61,409 nucleotides of DNA from an uncultured Puniceicoccaceae bacterium (GTDB lineage: Bacteria > Verrucomicrobiota > Verrucomicrobiia > Opitutales > Coraliomargaritaceae), in the NCBI GenBank assembly GCA_905479975.1, contig CAJQOS010000001.1:1-61409 (forward strand), given 5' to 3'. Both the position numbers and the translations under genes were made by a program. This document shows positions 1-11,486 of the stretch, piece by piece. The notes below the pieces were generated by a model. It did no database searches. It was not told the DNA's origin and worked only from the letters and a program-made list of their open reading frames with translations. The stretch's first letter is position 1, and every line of letters begins with the position of its first letter.

Positions 1-140
1 AAGGCTTCAACAACAAGATAGGATGGCTCACTAGGCAGGCATACGGATACAGAGATGAGGGCTATCTACATTTGAAAATATACGACCTCCCAAACCTATC
101 CACTCGCAAGGAACTATAAAACGCACTTCCGTGAAGAGCC
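1..140 (+). mobile_element. Right end of an ISL3-family insertion sequence
   Basis: The first bases encode the C-terminus of a transposase, followed by a terminal inverted repeat. Read from outside inward on the minus strand, the end starts GGCTCTTCACGGAAGTGCG (140 down to about 122), matching the GGCTCTTC tip typical of ISL3-family elements. The element lies inside the type III methyltransferase gene, whose reading frame runs from native sequence into the IS end and stops at 62-64. ISL3 elements usually make 8-bp target duplications. The other end is outside the window, so the duplication cannot be checked. The exact boundary could be 140 or 142. Confidence 0.75.
3..119 (+). CDS. ISL3-family transposase, C-terminal end (partial)
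   Basis: The open frame enters from the left window edge and ends at TAA 117-119, giving 38 residues. It contains GFNNKIGWLTRQAYGYRDE and ends in DLPNLSTRKEL. The pattern N-N-K-I-x5-R-x-A-Y-G-Y-R-D followed by a Y-L-x-L-K segment is the C-terminal signature of the DDE transposase domain of ISL3-type elements. The stop codon is about 20 bp inside the inverted repeat end, as expected for an intact IS. The catalytic DDE residues are outside the window, so activity cannot be judged. Confidence 0.7.
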   Translation, partial: GFNNKIGWLTRQAYGYRDEGYLHLKIYDLPNLSTRKEL

Positions 141-844
141 CCTTTTTCCCAGATAATAGTAGCTACGTGATTTTCTTGTCCGAAAATCTCATCAAAAAGT
201 CTTTTAATGTTCTGGTATTCAGAATCATCAATTGAGCACAATACAACTCCGTCTCTTGTCAGTAGACTTCTACCCACCAACAGTCTTGATTGCATGAATG
301 ACAGCCAATCCGAGTGATACCGTCCTGAAGTATCGGGATTCGTATCCAACTTGATTCCATTCTCTGCAGCGCCCGTCTCTTCCCAATAGTTGGCTTTATC
401 TTTTTTGTAGTTATCGCGGTAAATGAAATCTTTGCCGGTGTTATAAGGAGGATCGATGTAGATGCATTTGACTTGTTCGCGGTAGGCGTTGAGCAGGAGT
501 TTGAGCGTCTCCAAGTTTTCGCCTTCGATGATCATATTGCCATCGGCTTTGTCGGGGTTGACAGAGCGGGCTTCGTCGTAAACGAGGGTGGCGGTCGTCG
601 GGGTGAAGGCTTCGCGCTTGGAGGCGGCTTTGCCATACCACTTAAATTCGTAGCGCTCGGTTTCATGCACTGTATTGGGCTCGACGAGTTGCTTGAGCTC
701 GTCGGGGTTGAGGCGGCCTTCGTTGGTGAAGAGGTCGGGGAAGAGTTGTTTGAGCGCGGCGATGCGTTCCGCCTGTCCATCCGGTGTGGTGGGTAGGAGG
801 TCGTTGACTGTGGTGCGATCTGTGGGTGTGGTGTCTTGAGTCAT
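62..844 (-). pseudogene. Type III restriction-modification methyltransferase (Mod), truncated by an IS
   Basis: This is the N-terminal third of a beta-class DNA adenine methyltransferase of the type III family. The catalytic motif IV, DPPYNTGKDF, is at residues 131-140, preceded by the family's I-I-E-G-E-N-L-x-x-L-K-L-L segment (105-117). Native sequence continues to about residue 235 (IIWEKG). The last 25 or so residues are read from the inserted ISL3 end and stop there. Mod proteins are usually about 600-680 residues, and in this class the AdoMet-binding FxGxG motif lies C-terminal to DPPY, so it is missing here. The product should not methylate DNA. The ATG at 844 is 22 bp downstream of the res stop, so both probably share one transcript. 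The 3' part of mod may lie beyond the IS. Confidence 0.85.
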
Positions 845-865
845 GGAAAGTGGAATCGTTTAAGT

Positions 866-3637
866 CTATTTAGTCGCAGTCGCCTTTTTGAGGGTGGGAC
901 CGAAACGGTCGGTCGGTGCGAAGAAGCCCATGTTCTGATCGGCAGTGCCGTAGTCGCCTTGGGGCTCCTCGACTTTATTGGGGTTGAAGCGACTGACGGG
1001 CGCTTGATAGAGCAACGTGGTATTGGCGCTGATGCCGAGCGCATCGAAGTGCTGGATCGCGCATTTAATTTTGATCTGCTCTTCGGCTGATAATTGGTCG
1101 AGGCTGCTGGTCGATTTGGTTTCGACGACGAGGTGCAGTTCGACCTCCTCATCGTCGCGCAGGCCTTTGTGCGAGATCACGACGCCAAAGTCGGGCGTGT
1201 AAGTGGTGGTGCCACCTTTGAGAGAGGGCACGGGGATCTTATACCAATCAGGCAGCTTGAGCAGGGCGCGGACGCGTGGATGGCCGTCGGCTTCTTTGGC
1301 GAAGCGGTATTCCGGAGTGGAATCGGCATCGAGTATGGCGTGATCGTAGATGCCGGTATTGGGCGTCGGCACAATGGCGCGGAAGGTCTCGACGATGTCT
1401 TTAAAGAGATCGAAGCCATAGACTTCGCCTGTGGGCTCGTAATCGATGGTGCGCACCATTTCGTCGATCGCGATTCGGTTGATGTGCTCGGTGGCGAGGT
1501 GGAGATAGCGCGGTGGGTTACGCACTAGGTGGTCGAGGTTGGTGAGCCCTTTGACGATGTCGACAATTGCAGGGTAGGCGAGTGCTGTGTTTTCCGAAAG
1601 CTCTTCGATCAGGTCCATCGGCGAGAAATCGGCGGCCAGACGCACTGTCTCGCTGCCGCCACTTATGGCACGGGCTTCTTTTTCTGCATCGAGCTGTGCG
1701 ATGTGGGTGAGTTCGACTTCGGCTTTGTAGTGCTGGAGTTCGATCTCATTGAGTTTTTCGATGCATTCTTTGATCAGCGTGGGTTCGTCGAAGCTGACGC
1801 TGTAGTCCGTGCGCTGGGAAAGCCGCTTCCAGAAGCGCTGGAAGGGATCGCTTTTGAAGCGCTCTTTGTTGAGGCGAACTTTCTTGGGCTTTGCTTTTTT
1901 GCCCTTGGGCGAATGGCGGGTGGGGACGCTGTAGCGAAGTTCGTCTTGGTATTGGGTGACGAAGGTCTTGTAACTCTCGTTGGGAATCACTGTGAGCAGG
2001 TTAATCTCTTCGCCTTCTTGGGTATTGTCGGCGTCGTAAATACGCTGGCCCGACTGATTGCGACAAATCCGCAGACCACGTCCGATCTCCTGACGTTTCT
2101 TAATGTCCGAGTAGGTCTGGTTGAGCGTGGCGATGTTGAAGACGTTGGGGTTGTCCCAACCGACGCCTAGCGCGGAGTGTGAGAAGATGAACTGACGCGG
2201 ATTGTCAAAGGCGAGGAGAGCTTCTTTGTCTCTGAGGATCTCGTCGTAGATCTCTCGTTGCTTGGCCATTGAATTTTCACTGTCAGTAAACTCGCCGGCA
2301 TTGGTTTTGGCGAAATAGTAAGCCTGCACTTCGTCGGCGAAGCCCGCGGGGGCATCTTTACCGTAGTGATCGCGATAGGCGCGTGGGAATTCTTCGAGGA
2401 AGAGCAGTTTGATCATCCCGTCGGGGTCCATGTAGTTGGAGACGCGGTCGATGAATATCAGTGAGAGTGGCTTAATGCCCATCGGTTTGAGCTTTTCGAG
2501 CTTTTCGAAGTGTCGGAAACAGAGCCAATAGAGCTGCTGACGGAAGATCCCTTTGACGTCGCCAGTGGCAGTCTGAGGGGTGAGTTCGACGCCGTTGTTA
2601 AATTTGACCAGAGCGCCGCCGCCACGTAGGCCTTTGGCGCGGACTTGCGAGATCGTGAAATCGCGGTAGGAGATGTTTTTGGTGGCGTCTTCGAGGGAGT
2701 CGCCAGATTTGAGCCACTTGGTTGCGGTATATTTGAAACCGCTGGCCATCTGACGCCAGGCCTTGAGTTTGGCCTTGGGTGGGCCTTTGCCTGTTTGGAT
2801 TTCGAGAAGCTCAATCTTGAGGGTGGCCTCGTCGTTGATTTCCGCAACAGAGAGCACTTCAATCTTTTTGACGAGTCCTTGATTGTAGGCCTCAAATGGA
2901 GTGAGGCGGTAGAGGAGGTTGCGGAGGACTTTGTGAGTTGCAGAATAGCGAAGGCGTGCGATTGGATTCAGGGCATTGAGACGTGGACGTAGATTGTCAG
3001 TGTCCATACCTTCTTGCGGCTCATCCATGATGATGAAAGGGCGGACCTTGCCCATCGCTTGCCAGTAGGACAGGCCATCGGGGGAATCGTCTCGTTCGTT
3101 GCGGTTGATGATGTTGTCATCGGCGCTGAACGAGTGGGTGGTCATTATCATGACCTGTAGGTCGCTGCCTTCGATGAAGTGCTTTACCTTGGGAAGCTTC
3201 TTGCTGTCATATTCAAACGCATGGAGCGGAATCCGGTAGAGTCGCTCCAGTTGCGGGCGAAATGACTCAATGGTGTCGAGCACACCTTCACGGATGGGAA
3301 CCGAGGGGACGAGAATAATGAATTTAGTGAAGCCGTATTCGCGCGCGAGTTCGTAGATGGTGCGTAGGTAAACGAGGGTTTTACCCGTGCCGGTCTCCAT
3401 TTCGATACAGTAATCAGGATCGATGCATACACGGGCTTCGCCGTGACCGATACCGTTCTCGGCTGAGATCTTCTCCACATTGGCGACCATGTCCTTCCGT
3501 TCTATTTCGAGGCGGTTAGGGAAGCAGTCTCCCTGAAATTCAAAATCGAAATAATTGCGCTGTTGACCATCAAAAAGGCGGACGACGGCGTCAATTGCTT
3601 GGCGCTGATAGGGGAGATCTTCGAGCTTAAATGACAT
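866..3637 (-). CDS. Type III restriction enzyme, Res (helicase-nuclease) subunit
   Basis: This is the ATP-dependent translocase and endonuclease of a type III system. It works only in a complex with Mod. From ATG 3637 it has 923 residues, near the usual 900-1000. Visible motifs are Walker A METGTGKT (about residues 80-87), a DEPQEG motif II, SATH (motif III), GVGWDNP, and the motif VI arginine segment QEIGRGLRIC. Near the C-terminus TYTPDFGVVI followed by VVETKST gives the PD...ExK nuclease signature. The open frame extends upstream to a TTG at 3673, but the ATG at 3637 fits the family N-terminus better. Gene order is res then mod, the reverse of the common arrangement. With mod broken by an IS, the nuclease is probably orphaned and silent. 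Confidence 0.93.
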   Translation of the reverse strand: MSFKLEDLPYQRQAIDAVVRLFDGQQRNYFDFEFQGDCFPNRLEIERKDMVANVEKISAENGIGHGEARVCIDPDYCIEMETGTGKTLVYLRTIYELAREYGFTKFIILVPSVPIREGVLDTIESFRPQLERLYRIPLHAFEYDSKKLPKVKHFIEGSDLQVMIMTTHSFSADDNIINRNERDDSPDGLSYWQAMGKVRPFIIMDEPQEGMDTDNLRPRLNALNPIARLRYSATHKVLRNLLYRLTPFEAYNQGLVKKIEVLSVAEINDEATLKIELLEIQTGKGPPKAKLKAWRQMASGFKYTATKWLKSGDSLEDATKNISYRDFTISQVRAKGLRGGGALVKFNNGVELTPQTATGDVKGIFRQQLYWLCFRHFEKLEKLKPMGIKPLSLIFIDRVSNYMDPDGMIKLLFLEEFPRAYRDHYGKDAPAGFADEVQAYYFAKTNAGEFTDSENSMAKQREIYDEILRDKEALLAFDNPRQFIFSHSALGVGWDNPNVFNIATLNQTYSDIKKRQEIGRGLRICRNQSGQRIYDADNTQEGEEINLLTVIPNESYKTFVTQYQDELRYSVPTRHSPKGKKAKPKKVRLNKERFKSDPFQRFWKRLSQRTDYSVSFDEPTLIKECIEKLNEIELQHYKAEVELTHIAQLDAEKEARAISGGSETVRLAADFSPMDLIEELSENTALAYPAIVDIVKGLTNLDHLVRNPPRYLHLATEHINRIAIDEMVRTIDYEPTGEVYGFDLFKDIVETFRAIVPTPNTGIYDHAILDADSTPEYRFAKEADGHPRVRALLKLPDWYKIPVPSLKGGTTTYTPDFGVVISHKGLRDDEEVELHLVVETKSTSSLDQLSAEEQIKIKCAIQHFDALGISANTTLLYQAPVSRFNPNKVEEPQGDYGTADQNMGFFAPTDRFGPTLKKATATK

Positions 3638-3732
3638 CGGCGCTGATTGTTCGATAATCCGGCAGTAGCTCAAGCGTTCTTTGGCGTTAGCGTGGGAAAA
3701 ATGCCGATTCTGGGGATTTTGAGCTTAGTGTT

Positions 3733-3757
3733 ACCTCCTGACTACGAATCAGGAGGT
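3733..3757 (+). other. tRNA-Arg(ACG) anticodon-arm-like hairpin, possible attachment-site scar
   Basis: A perfect 9-bp stem (ACCTCCTGA / TCAGGAGGT) encloses the 7-nt loop CTACGAA. The inner 5 bp plus loop have exactly the geometry of a tRNA anticodon arm: T at position 33, anticodon ACG, A at 37. This is the loop of bacterial tRNA-Arg(ACG). No D-arm, T-arm or acceptor stem can be found in the flanks, so it is not a tRNA gene. Tyrosine recombinases often use tRNA anticodon arms as att cores, and this one lies between res and the truncated DUF1016 gene. The hairpin is seen directly; the att role is inference. Confidence 0.4.
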
Positions 3758-3818
3758 GTTGCTTTTACTGGAGATGTAAGCGGTGAGGTCGGTGGCTTTG
3801 AACCCGAGGTGATGCGTG

Positions 3819-4472
3819 CTAGCTGTCGAAACGTATGCGGGCTGTTTCGATCGCGTCTTCGAGATCTTTTTCTAGGTAGCGATCTTTGAGGCCGAGGAAG
3901 TCGAGGACATAGGGATCGCGAAAGACGAGGTCGGGGGAGAGTTGGTCCTCGGTGCGGAGTTCGGCGATTTCCGCTTTGGCGAGTTCCTCGGGTTTCTTGG
4001 AAATGGCGGTGCGCTCGAAGAGCATCCCTTGAATCTTGGCGCGTAGCGTGCGCACACTCCAACGTTCGACGCGGCACATTTCGGCGTAGAACTCGCGTTT
4101 AAATGGTTGGTTGAGCGGGATTAGGGCAGAAAAATGTGACCAGCCCAATTGTGCAGACAGTGTCTGCACAATTGCCGCCTCGGGGAAAATCTCGGCAAAG
4201 CGGATCATGTTGAAGAGGTTGCGTCGGCTGAAGCCGCGACCGAATTCTTCTGTCAATTGTGCACTCAGTGATTGCACAATCTCTTTACCATATTCGGCAC
4301 GCTCGTTGTTGAGGATTTCTGTCTGAATGCGCTTACCGATACGCCAGTAGAGCAAAGTTATGCCGGCATTGACGGTTTGAGCCACACCTTCGCGGGTTTG
4401 CTCGATCATGCGGCGCACGTCAGTCGCCAGACCTTCTTTGCTTTGGATGATGTCGATGTCTTGCTGACTCAT
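3819..4472 (-). pseudogene. DUF1016/YhcG-family protein, nuclease half missing
   Basis: The 217 residues match the N-terminal half of DUF1016 (YhcG) proteins, which carry a winged-helix-like domain followed by a PD-(D/E)xK nuclease domain and usually total about 340-350 residues. Recognisable parts are LLYWRIGKRI, a YGKEIVQSLS segment, RNLFNMIRFAEIFP, GWSHFSALIPL and DPYVLDFLGLKD. The family sequence stops after EKDLEDAI and the remaining ten residues look unrelated, so the catalytic domain has been lost by deletion or rearrangement at about 3850. The breakpoint is close to the tRNA-like hairpin at 3733-3757. Such genes often sit next to restriction systems. The coding DNA contains a perfect palindrome at 4146-4174. 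The fragment may still bind DNA, but nuclease activity is not expected. Confidence 0.75.
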
Positions 4473-4592
4473 TGTCTTTTGGATTCGTTGATTGAAGTCA
4501 GTTTAGCTATTGTGGCTTCTTGAGGACAGAATAAAAAAGACCAGCCCTTTTATGTGCATTCTCTTTACAGACGAGTGGCGCGGGGCGCAGTG

Positions 4593-5225
4593 CTAGGTGC
4601 CTGTATTCTGCTGCTCTTCGGGAGGGATCGGTAGGAGGCGGTCACGGTCGTAAGGTCGTTCGGCTTTGCGCGGCATTACATCCTCGGGGAATTCATGTTT
4701 CCAGTCATCGCGTTCCGTGTCGTCGGCGTAGTATTTGAGGTGAATTCCGTTCATTTCAGGCGTATCTTCGGTTGGGAATTCGGTCATGTCGTAGCGGCTA
4801 TTCCATCCAGATCCATCAGGCATGATCTGCGTTTCTTCCGGTAGCACCTCGTTGAAGAGTAAGTCGTAGAAAACTCGGTCGGAGAGATGGTCGCTACAAT
4901 AGAAGAACACACGCATGGTCGCCAAGGCTCTGAGGAGTTTCCAGAGGGCTGCGTGCAGGTCGTCGTCAGTCGTGAGTTGATCGGGGGGCACGGCACAGAA
5001 ACCGTGCCGCTCTAGCAGTGCTGCCTTGAGAGACATATAGGGCGCAGTTTCGAAGGCGTGGATGTGCGACCAAAAGCTCTCCTGTATTTCAAGTGTGGCA
5101 CCTGCGCCACCTTCACCGACGATCGGCGTGCCTGCCACTTGTTCGACTTCGGCGCGTAATTGAGCAATGCGTAAAACGCGTTCAATGGTGTCGTTTTCTT
5201 CGTCATTGGCAGAGGAATCGTGCAT
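4593..5225 (-). CDS. Unknown 210-residue acidic protein, first gene of the restriction island
   Basis: I do not recognise this protein. It has no signal peptide or membrane segment. The N-terminus is acidic (SANDEENDTIE), the middle holds hydrophobic helices (ALWKLLRALATMRVFFYCS), and the C-terminus is polar and Pro-rich (DRDRLLPIPPEEQQ). It starts at ATG 5225 and ends 120 bp before the DUF1016 gene on the same strand, so it may be the first gene of the island transcript. Its position suggests an accessory factor of the restriction island, but nothing in the sequence proves this. Confidence 0.6.
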   Translation of the reverse strand: MHDSSANDEENDTIERVLRIAQLRAEVEQVAGTPIVGEGGAGATLEIQESFWSHIHAFETAPYMSLKAALLERHGFCAVPPDQLTTDDDLHAALWKLLRALATMRVFFYCSDHLSDRVFYDLLFNEVLPEETQIMPDGSGWNSRYDMTEFPTEDTPEMNGIHLKYYADDTERDDWKHEFPEDVMPRKAERPYDRDRLLPIPPEEQQNTGT

Positions 5226-5269
5226 AGACTTAAGGTGAACAAAATTTCACTTAAAGTAAAGAGCCATTT

Positions 5270-6337
<1,068 letters not shown>

Positions 6338-6633
6338 TTTTGGAAGTGGGAAAGTGGGGAGGTGGGAAAGTATGAAGCTGGGACGAAGCGCGAGTAGCGC
6401 GGCATGTCCGCCGTAGCCTTGGCGTAGGAGGGAGATGGTGAACCGTCTTCGGTTTGCCCCGAAGAGGTGACTGAAGCGGGTGCCCTTTGGGCGGCTGAAG
6501 GAACAAAGTATGAAAGTGGGAATGAGCCAAGGTGGACGAGTCTACTTGTAGGTCGAACTCTGAATGAGATGTTCTGCTCATCAAGCGTTGCTTTGCTGCT
6601 GATTTTACTTTCTCGTTTTTGATTTACACCACT
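6338..6633. repeat. Intergenic repeat region between mutY and rnhC
   Basis: These 296 bp contain no convincing gene. Direct repeats of gtgggaaagt occur at the left end, and aaagtatgaa occurs on both sides of a GC-rich block (about 6387-6505). The block contains several short inverted words, such as gaaccgtcttcggtttgccccgaag. The structure fits a dispersed palindromic element inserted between the divergent mutY and rnhC, whose promoters must lie near its ends. Confidence 0.45.
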
Positions 6634-7638
6634 ATGCCGAAAAAGAAGACACCGAAGACGGAGGACGAAGGTCCAAAAGTTAAAAAGATCTATACGATCA
6701 AGCTGACTCAAGAACAGCTGGAGCAATTGGGCGAGCGGTTGGATTCGGCTCCTGCGGGGAAGTGGAACCATTACGATGTGGCGTATTCACAGTTCGCGTT
6801 TAAGGGCGAGGGTGTGAATGTGGTCGGCTATCAGAGTGGTAAGTTGGTGGTGCAGGGCAAAAAGACAGAAGACTTCGTGCGCGATATTTTAGAAGCCGAG
6901 ATCACGGGCGAGGCGCGCTTGGGCTACGATGACGTGCACAACCCCGAGTGGTTCACGCTGCATGCGGGTTGTGATGAGAGCGGCAAGGGTGACCTGTTCG
7001 GCCCGCTGGTGGTGGCCTGTGTGGTGGCTGACGAAGCGATGGTGCGCGGCTGGATTGAGGCGGGCGTCTGCGATAGTAAGAAGATCACCGACAACACGAT
7101 TTTGAAGTTAGATAAGATGATTCGCCAAACCAAGGGCGTGGTGATCGCGACTGCCTTTGCGCGGATGACGAAATACAACCATCTGTATAAAAAATTTGGC
7201 AGTAATTTGAACAAACTACTGGCATGGTATCATGGCCGCGGGCTCAATGAAGCGCTGGACAAGCGCCCGGCTCCGTGGGGCTTGCTGGACCAGTTTACCA
7301 AGCAGCCCTTGGTCGATGCGTATGTGGAGGACCGTAGAGATTTTAAACTGGTCAGCCGCACCAAAGCGGAGTCTGACCCTGTGGTGGCTGCGGCATCGAT
7401 TGTGGCGCGTGCGATTTATGTGCGTGAAATGAAGCGGCTGTCCGATGAGTTGCAGCCGATTTTGGGAGAGCCGTTAATGAAAGGGGCGAGCGGTAAGGTG
7501 CTGGAGCAGGCCAAGAAGATTGTAGCGGCGAAGGGGGCAGGCGAGTTGGCGGGCTATGCGAAGATGCACTTTAAAACGGCGTATGAAGCGCAGGGCTTAG
7601 AGCCGCCGAAGAAGCCAGCCTGGTCGAAGTTTAAATAG
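6634..7638 (+). CDS. rnhC: Ribonuclease HIII
   Basis: The enzyme cleaves RNA in RNA-DNA hybrids. The N-terminal 85 residues or so form the TBP-like substrate-binding domain typical of HIII, with the common YTIKLTQEQLEQLGERL and KLVVQGKKTEDFV segments. The catalytic domain begins with GCDESGKGDLFGPLV, the HIII version of the type 2 RNase H active site (D-E-S-G-K-G-D). Later acidic residues include CDSKKITD and VEDRRDFKLVSRTKAESDPVVAAASI. The ATG at 6634 is preferred to a TTG at 6619 because the N-terminal lysine-rich stretch follows it directly. RNase HII (rnhB) is encoded about 4 kb downstream, so both type 2 enzymes are present. Confidence 0.95.
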   Translation: MPKKKTPKTEDEGPKVKKIYTIKLTQEQLEQLGERLDSAPAGKWNHYDVAYSQFAFKGEGVNVVGYQSGKLVVQGKKTEDFVRDILEAEITGEARLGYDDVHNPEWFTLHAGCDESGKGDLFGPLVVACVVADEAMVRGWIEAGVCDSKKITDNTILKLDKMIRQTKGVVIATAFARMTKYNHLYKKFGSNLNKLLAWYHGRGLNEALDKRPAPWGLLDQFTKQPLVDAYVEDRRDFKLVSRTKAESDPVVAAASIVARAIYVREMKRLSDELQPILGEPLMKGASGKVLEQAKKIVAAKGAGELAGYAKMHFKTAYEAQGLEPPKKPAWSKFK

Positions 7639-7667
7639 AGGAAGCTCTATTTTAAAGAGCGATTAGT

Positions 7668-8291
7668 ATGAAGGTGATCATAGTATTTAGCGGGATGTGT
7701 CTAGTATTACTGCTTTCGGGTTGTGTCTCGGGTGCAATTGTCGGCTCCGGTAAACGACATGACTATTTGAGTAAGGATTCTACGACTATGGAACTCGTTG
7801 AGAAAAGGCTCGGAACACCTACATGGTCGCGATACTACCCGAATCAGGTTAAGATTCGGAATAGCGACGAATATCGCGCATACATAAAGGACAGTGATGG
7901 AGATACGCCATTTATATGGGGCACTGAGGAAACTGCTGAAGAGCGTTTCATTTCATACTGTGCCGTTTACACTAGGACGGGGCCTTATGAAGAAGCTTTG
8001 CGTGGGCAGGGCTATGGGATGGTATGAGGAATGACGTTGGGGGTTGGTGATGTTATTTGCCTGCCATTTGCGATTTCTGAGCGTATCGAGCTGTCCAACA
8101 ATATATTTTCTCTAACCATGTGGTTTGATGAGAATCATCAATATGTTGGGGTCTTTGAAGGGGATATTAATGATGTGAATTCTGATTTTTATTCCGGTAA
8201 ATCACCTGAAGATACTGTGACACATGTCGAGCGTGATTCTTTGAAGCCAGTGAAGCAGACTGAAGAAGAACAGTTTTGGCTGAATCAATAG
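7668..8291 (+). pseudogene. Predicted lipoprotein interrupted by an in-frame TGA
   Basis: Two open stretches, 7668-8027 (119 residues) and 8031-8291 (86 residues), lie in the same frame, separated only by TGA 8025-8027 and one codon. The first begins with a signal peptide and lipobox (VLLLSGCVSG), so the product is exported and lipidated at the Cys near residue 19. The second part, beginning TLGVGDVICLPFAISERIE and followed by LTMWFDENHQYVGVF, reads like the continuation of the same small lipoprotein, not like an independent N-terminus. A nonsense mutation, readthrough, or two real short genes are all possible; a point mutation is the simplest reading. The function is unknown. Confidence 0.6.
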
Positions 8292-8307
8292 TATGCGGTG
8301 AACGCGA

Positions 8308-8340
8308 AAAAGCCCCGTCTGAGTCGACGGGGCTTTGTTT
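8308..8340. terminator. Bidirectional intrinsic terminator
   Basis: The sequence AAAGCCCCGTC, a short loop, then GACGGGGCTTT forms an 11-bp stem. It is preceded by an A run and followed by TGTTTTT. It sits between the convergent lipoprotein gene and katG and can stop transcription from both sides. Confidence 0.85.
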
Positions 8341-8401
8341 TTGATATTGGAGCCGTTGGTGTTGTCGCGGTCTTCGCAAGCAAAGCCCCTACGTTTTTTT
8401 G

Positions 8402-10612
<2,211 letters not shown>

Positions 10613-10790
10613 TTAATGAGGTGAATAACAAGTAGAGTGGGGTAGCTATCCTAACCAAATTTTCGCTATAAACAAATGTATCGGTGAAATGTTAGCGCTT
10701 GAGAGTTATATCGTTGTGGGCTGTGCTGGAATTACATCAGTTGAGATACTTTGTAGCGATAACCTGTTAGAACGATTGATAGTCAAAACG

Positions 10791-11486
10791 ATGAATGCAC
10801 TCCAAAACCATGATGCCGCACTGTTGGCCGAGCTCGATCAGTTGATCGGAATCGATGAGGCGGGGCGTGGTTGCCTTGCGGGGCCAGTGACGGCGGGAGC
10901 GTGTGTGCTCGGTCGCGACTTTTTCAAATCGCAGCGGGCATTGGAGTTAAGTGTGGCGATCAATGATTCGAAGCAATTGACGGCTCAAGCGCGTGAGGCG
11001 CAGTTGACCATATTAGAGACGCTACGAGAGTGGGGATTGTTAGACTTCGAGGCCGCCTCTAGCTCGGTCGAAGAGATCGCGGAGTTGAATATTTTGGGTG
11101 CGACCCGTTTGGCGATGCGCCGGGCAGTGGAGGGCTTGGCGGCACGTGCGAAGGGCTGGGAGTTGCCGTTGTTGGCGGCGGATGGACCGCTGTTTGAGAC
11201 TGCGGGCGGTGTACGGATGATCGTCGATGGTCGGCCGTTGAAGCCGTTCCCTTATACGCACACGGGCATCGTGAAGGGCGATGGTAAGTCGTTGTCGATT
11301 GCGATGGCGAGTATCGCGGCCAAGGTGACGCGTGATCGTGAAATGCTACGTGTGGACGAGAAATATCCGCACTATGGATTCGCGAAACATAAGGGCTATG
11401 GCACGGCAGTGCATCGCGCGGCGCTGCATGCGCACGGTGCGAGCCCGATCCATCGGGAGTTATTTCTACGCAAAGTCTTGGGCTGA
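10791..11486 (+). CDS. rnhB: Ribonuclease HII
   Basis: RNase HII cleaves RNA-DNA hybrids and removes single ribonucleotides from DNA. The active site starts with LIGIDEAGRGCLAGPVTAG (D-E-A-G-R-G). A DSKQLT motif follows, and SIAAKVTRDREM carries the conserved Lys, Arg and Asp. The ATG at 10791 gives 231 residues, a normal length. The frame is open further upstream to 10689, but that extension has no family similarity. The stop codon TGA is followed immediately by the ATG of the MFS gene, so the two genes are co-transcribed. Confidence 0.95.
   Translation: MNALQNHDAALLAELDQLIGIDEAGRGCLAGPVTAGACVLGRDFFKSQRALELSVAINDSKQLTAQAREAQLTILETLREWGLLDFEAASSSVEEIAELNILGATRLAMRRAVEGLAARAKGWELPLLAADGPLFETAGGVRMIVDGRPLKPFPYTHTGIVKGDGKSLSIAMASIAAKVTRDREMLRVDEKYPHYGFAKHKGYGTAVHRAALHAHGASPIHRELFLRKVLG

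Noticed and set aside
473-796. Plus-strand ORF of 107 residues inside mod
   Set aside because: It is a shadow of the minus-strand methyltransferase, with no recognisable family.
3733-3757. A complete tRNA gene
   Set aside because: Only the anticodon arm is present; no D-arm, T-arm or acceptor stem can be built from the flanks.
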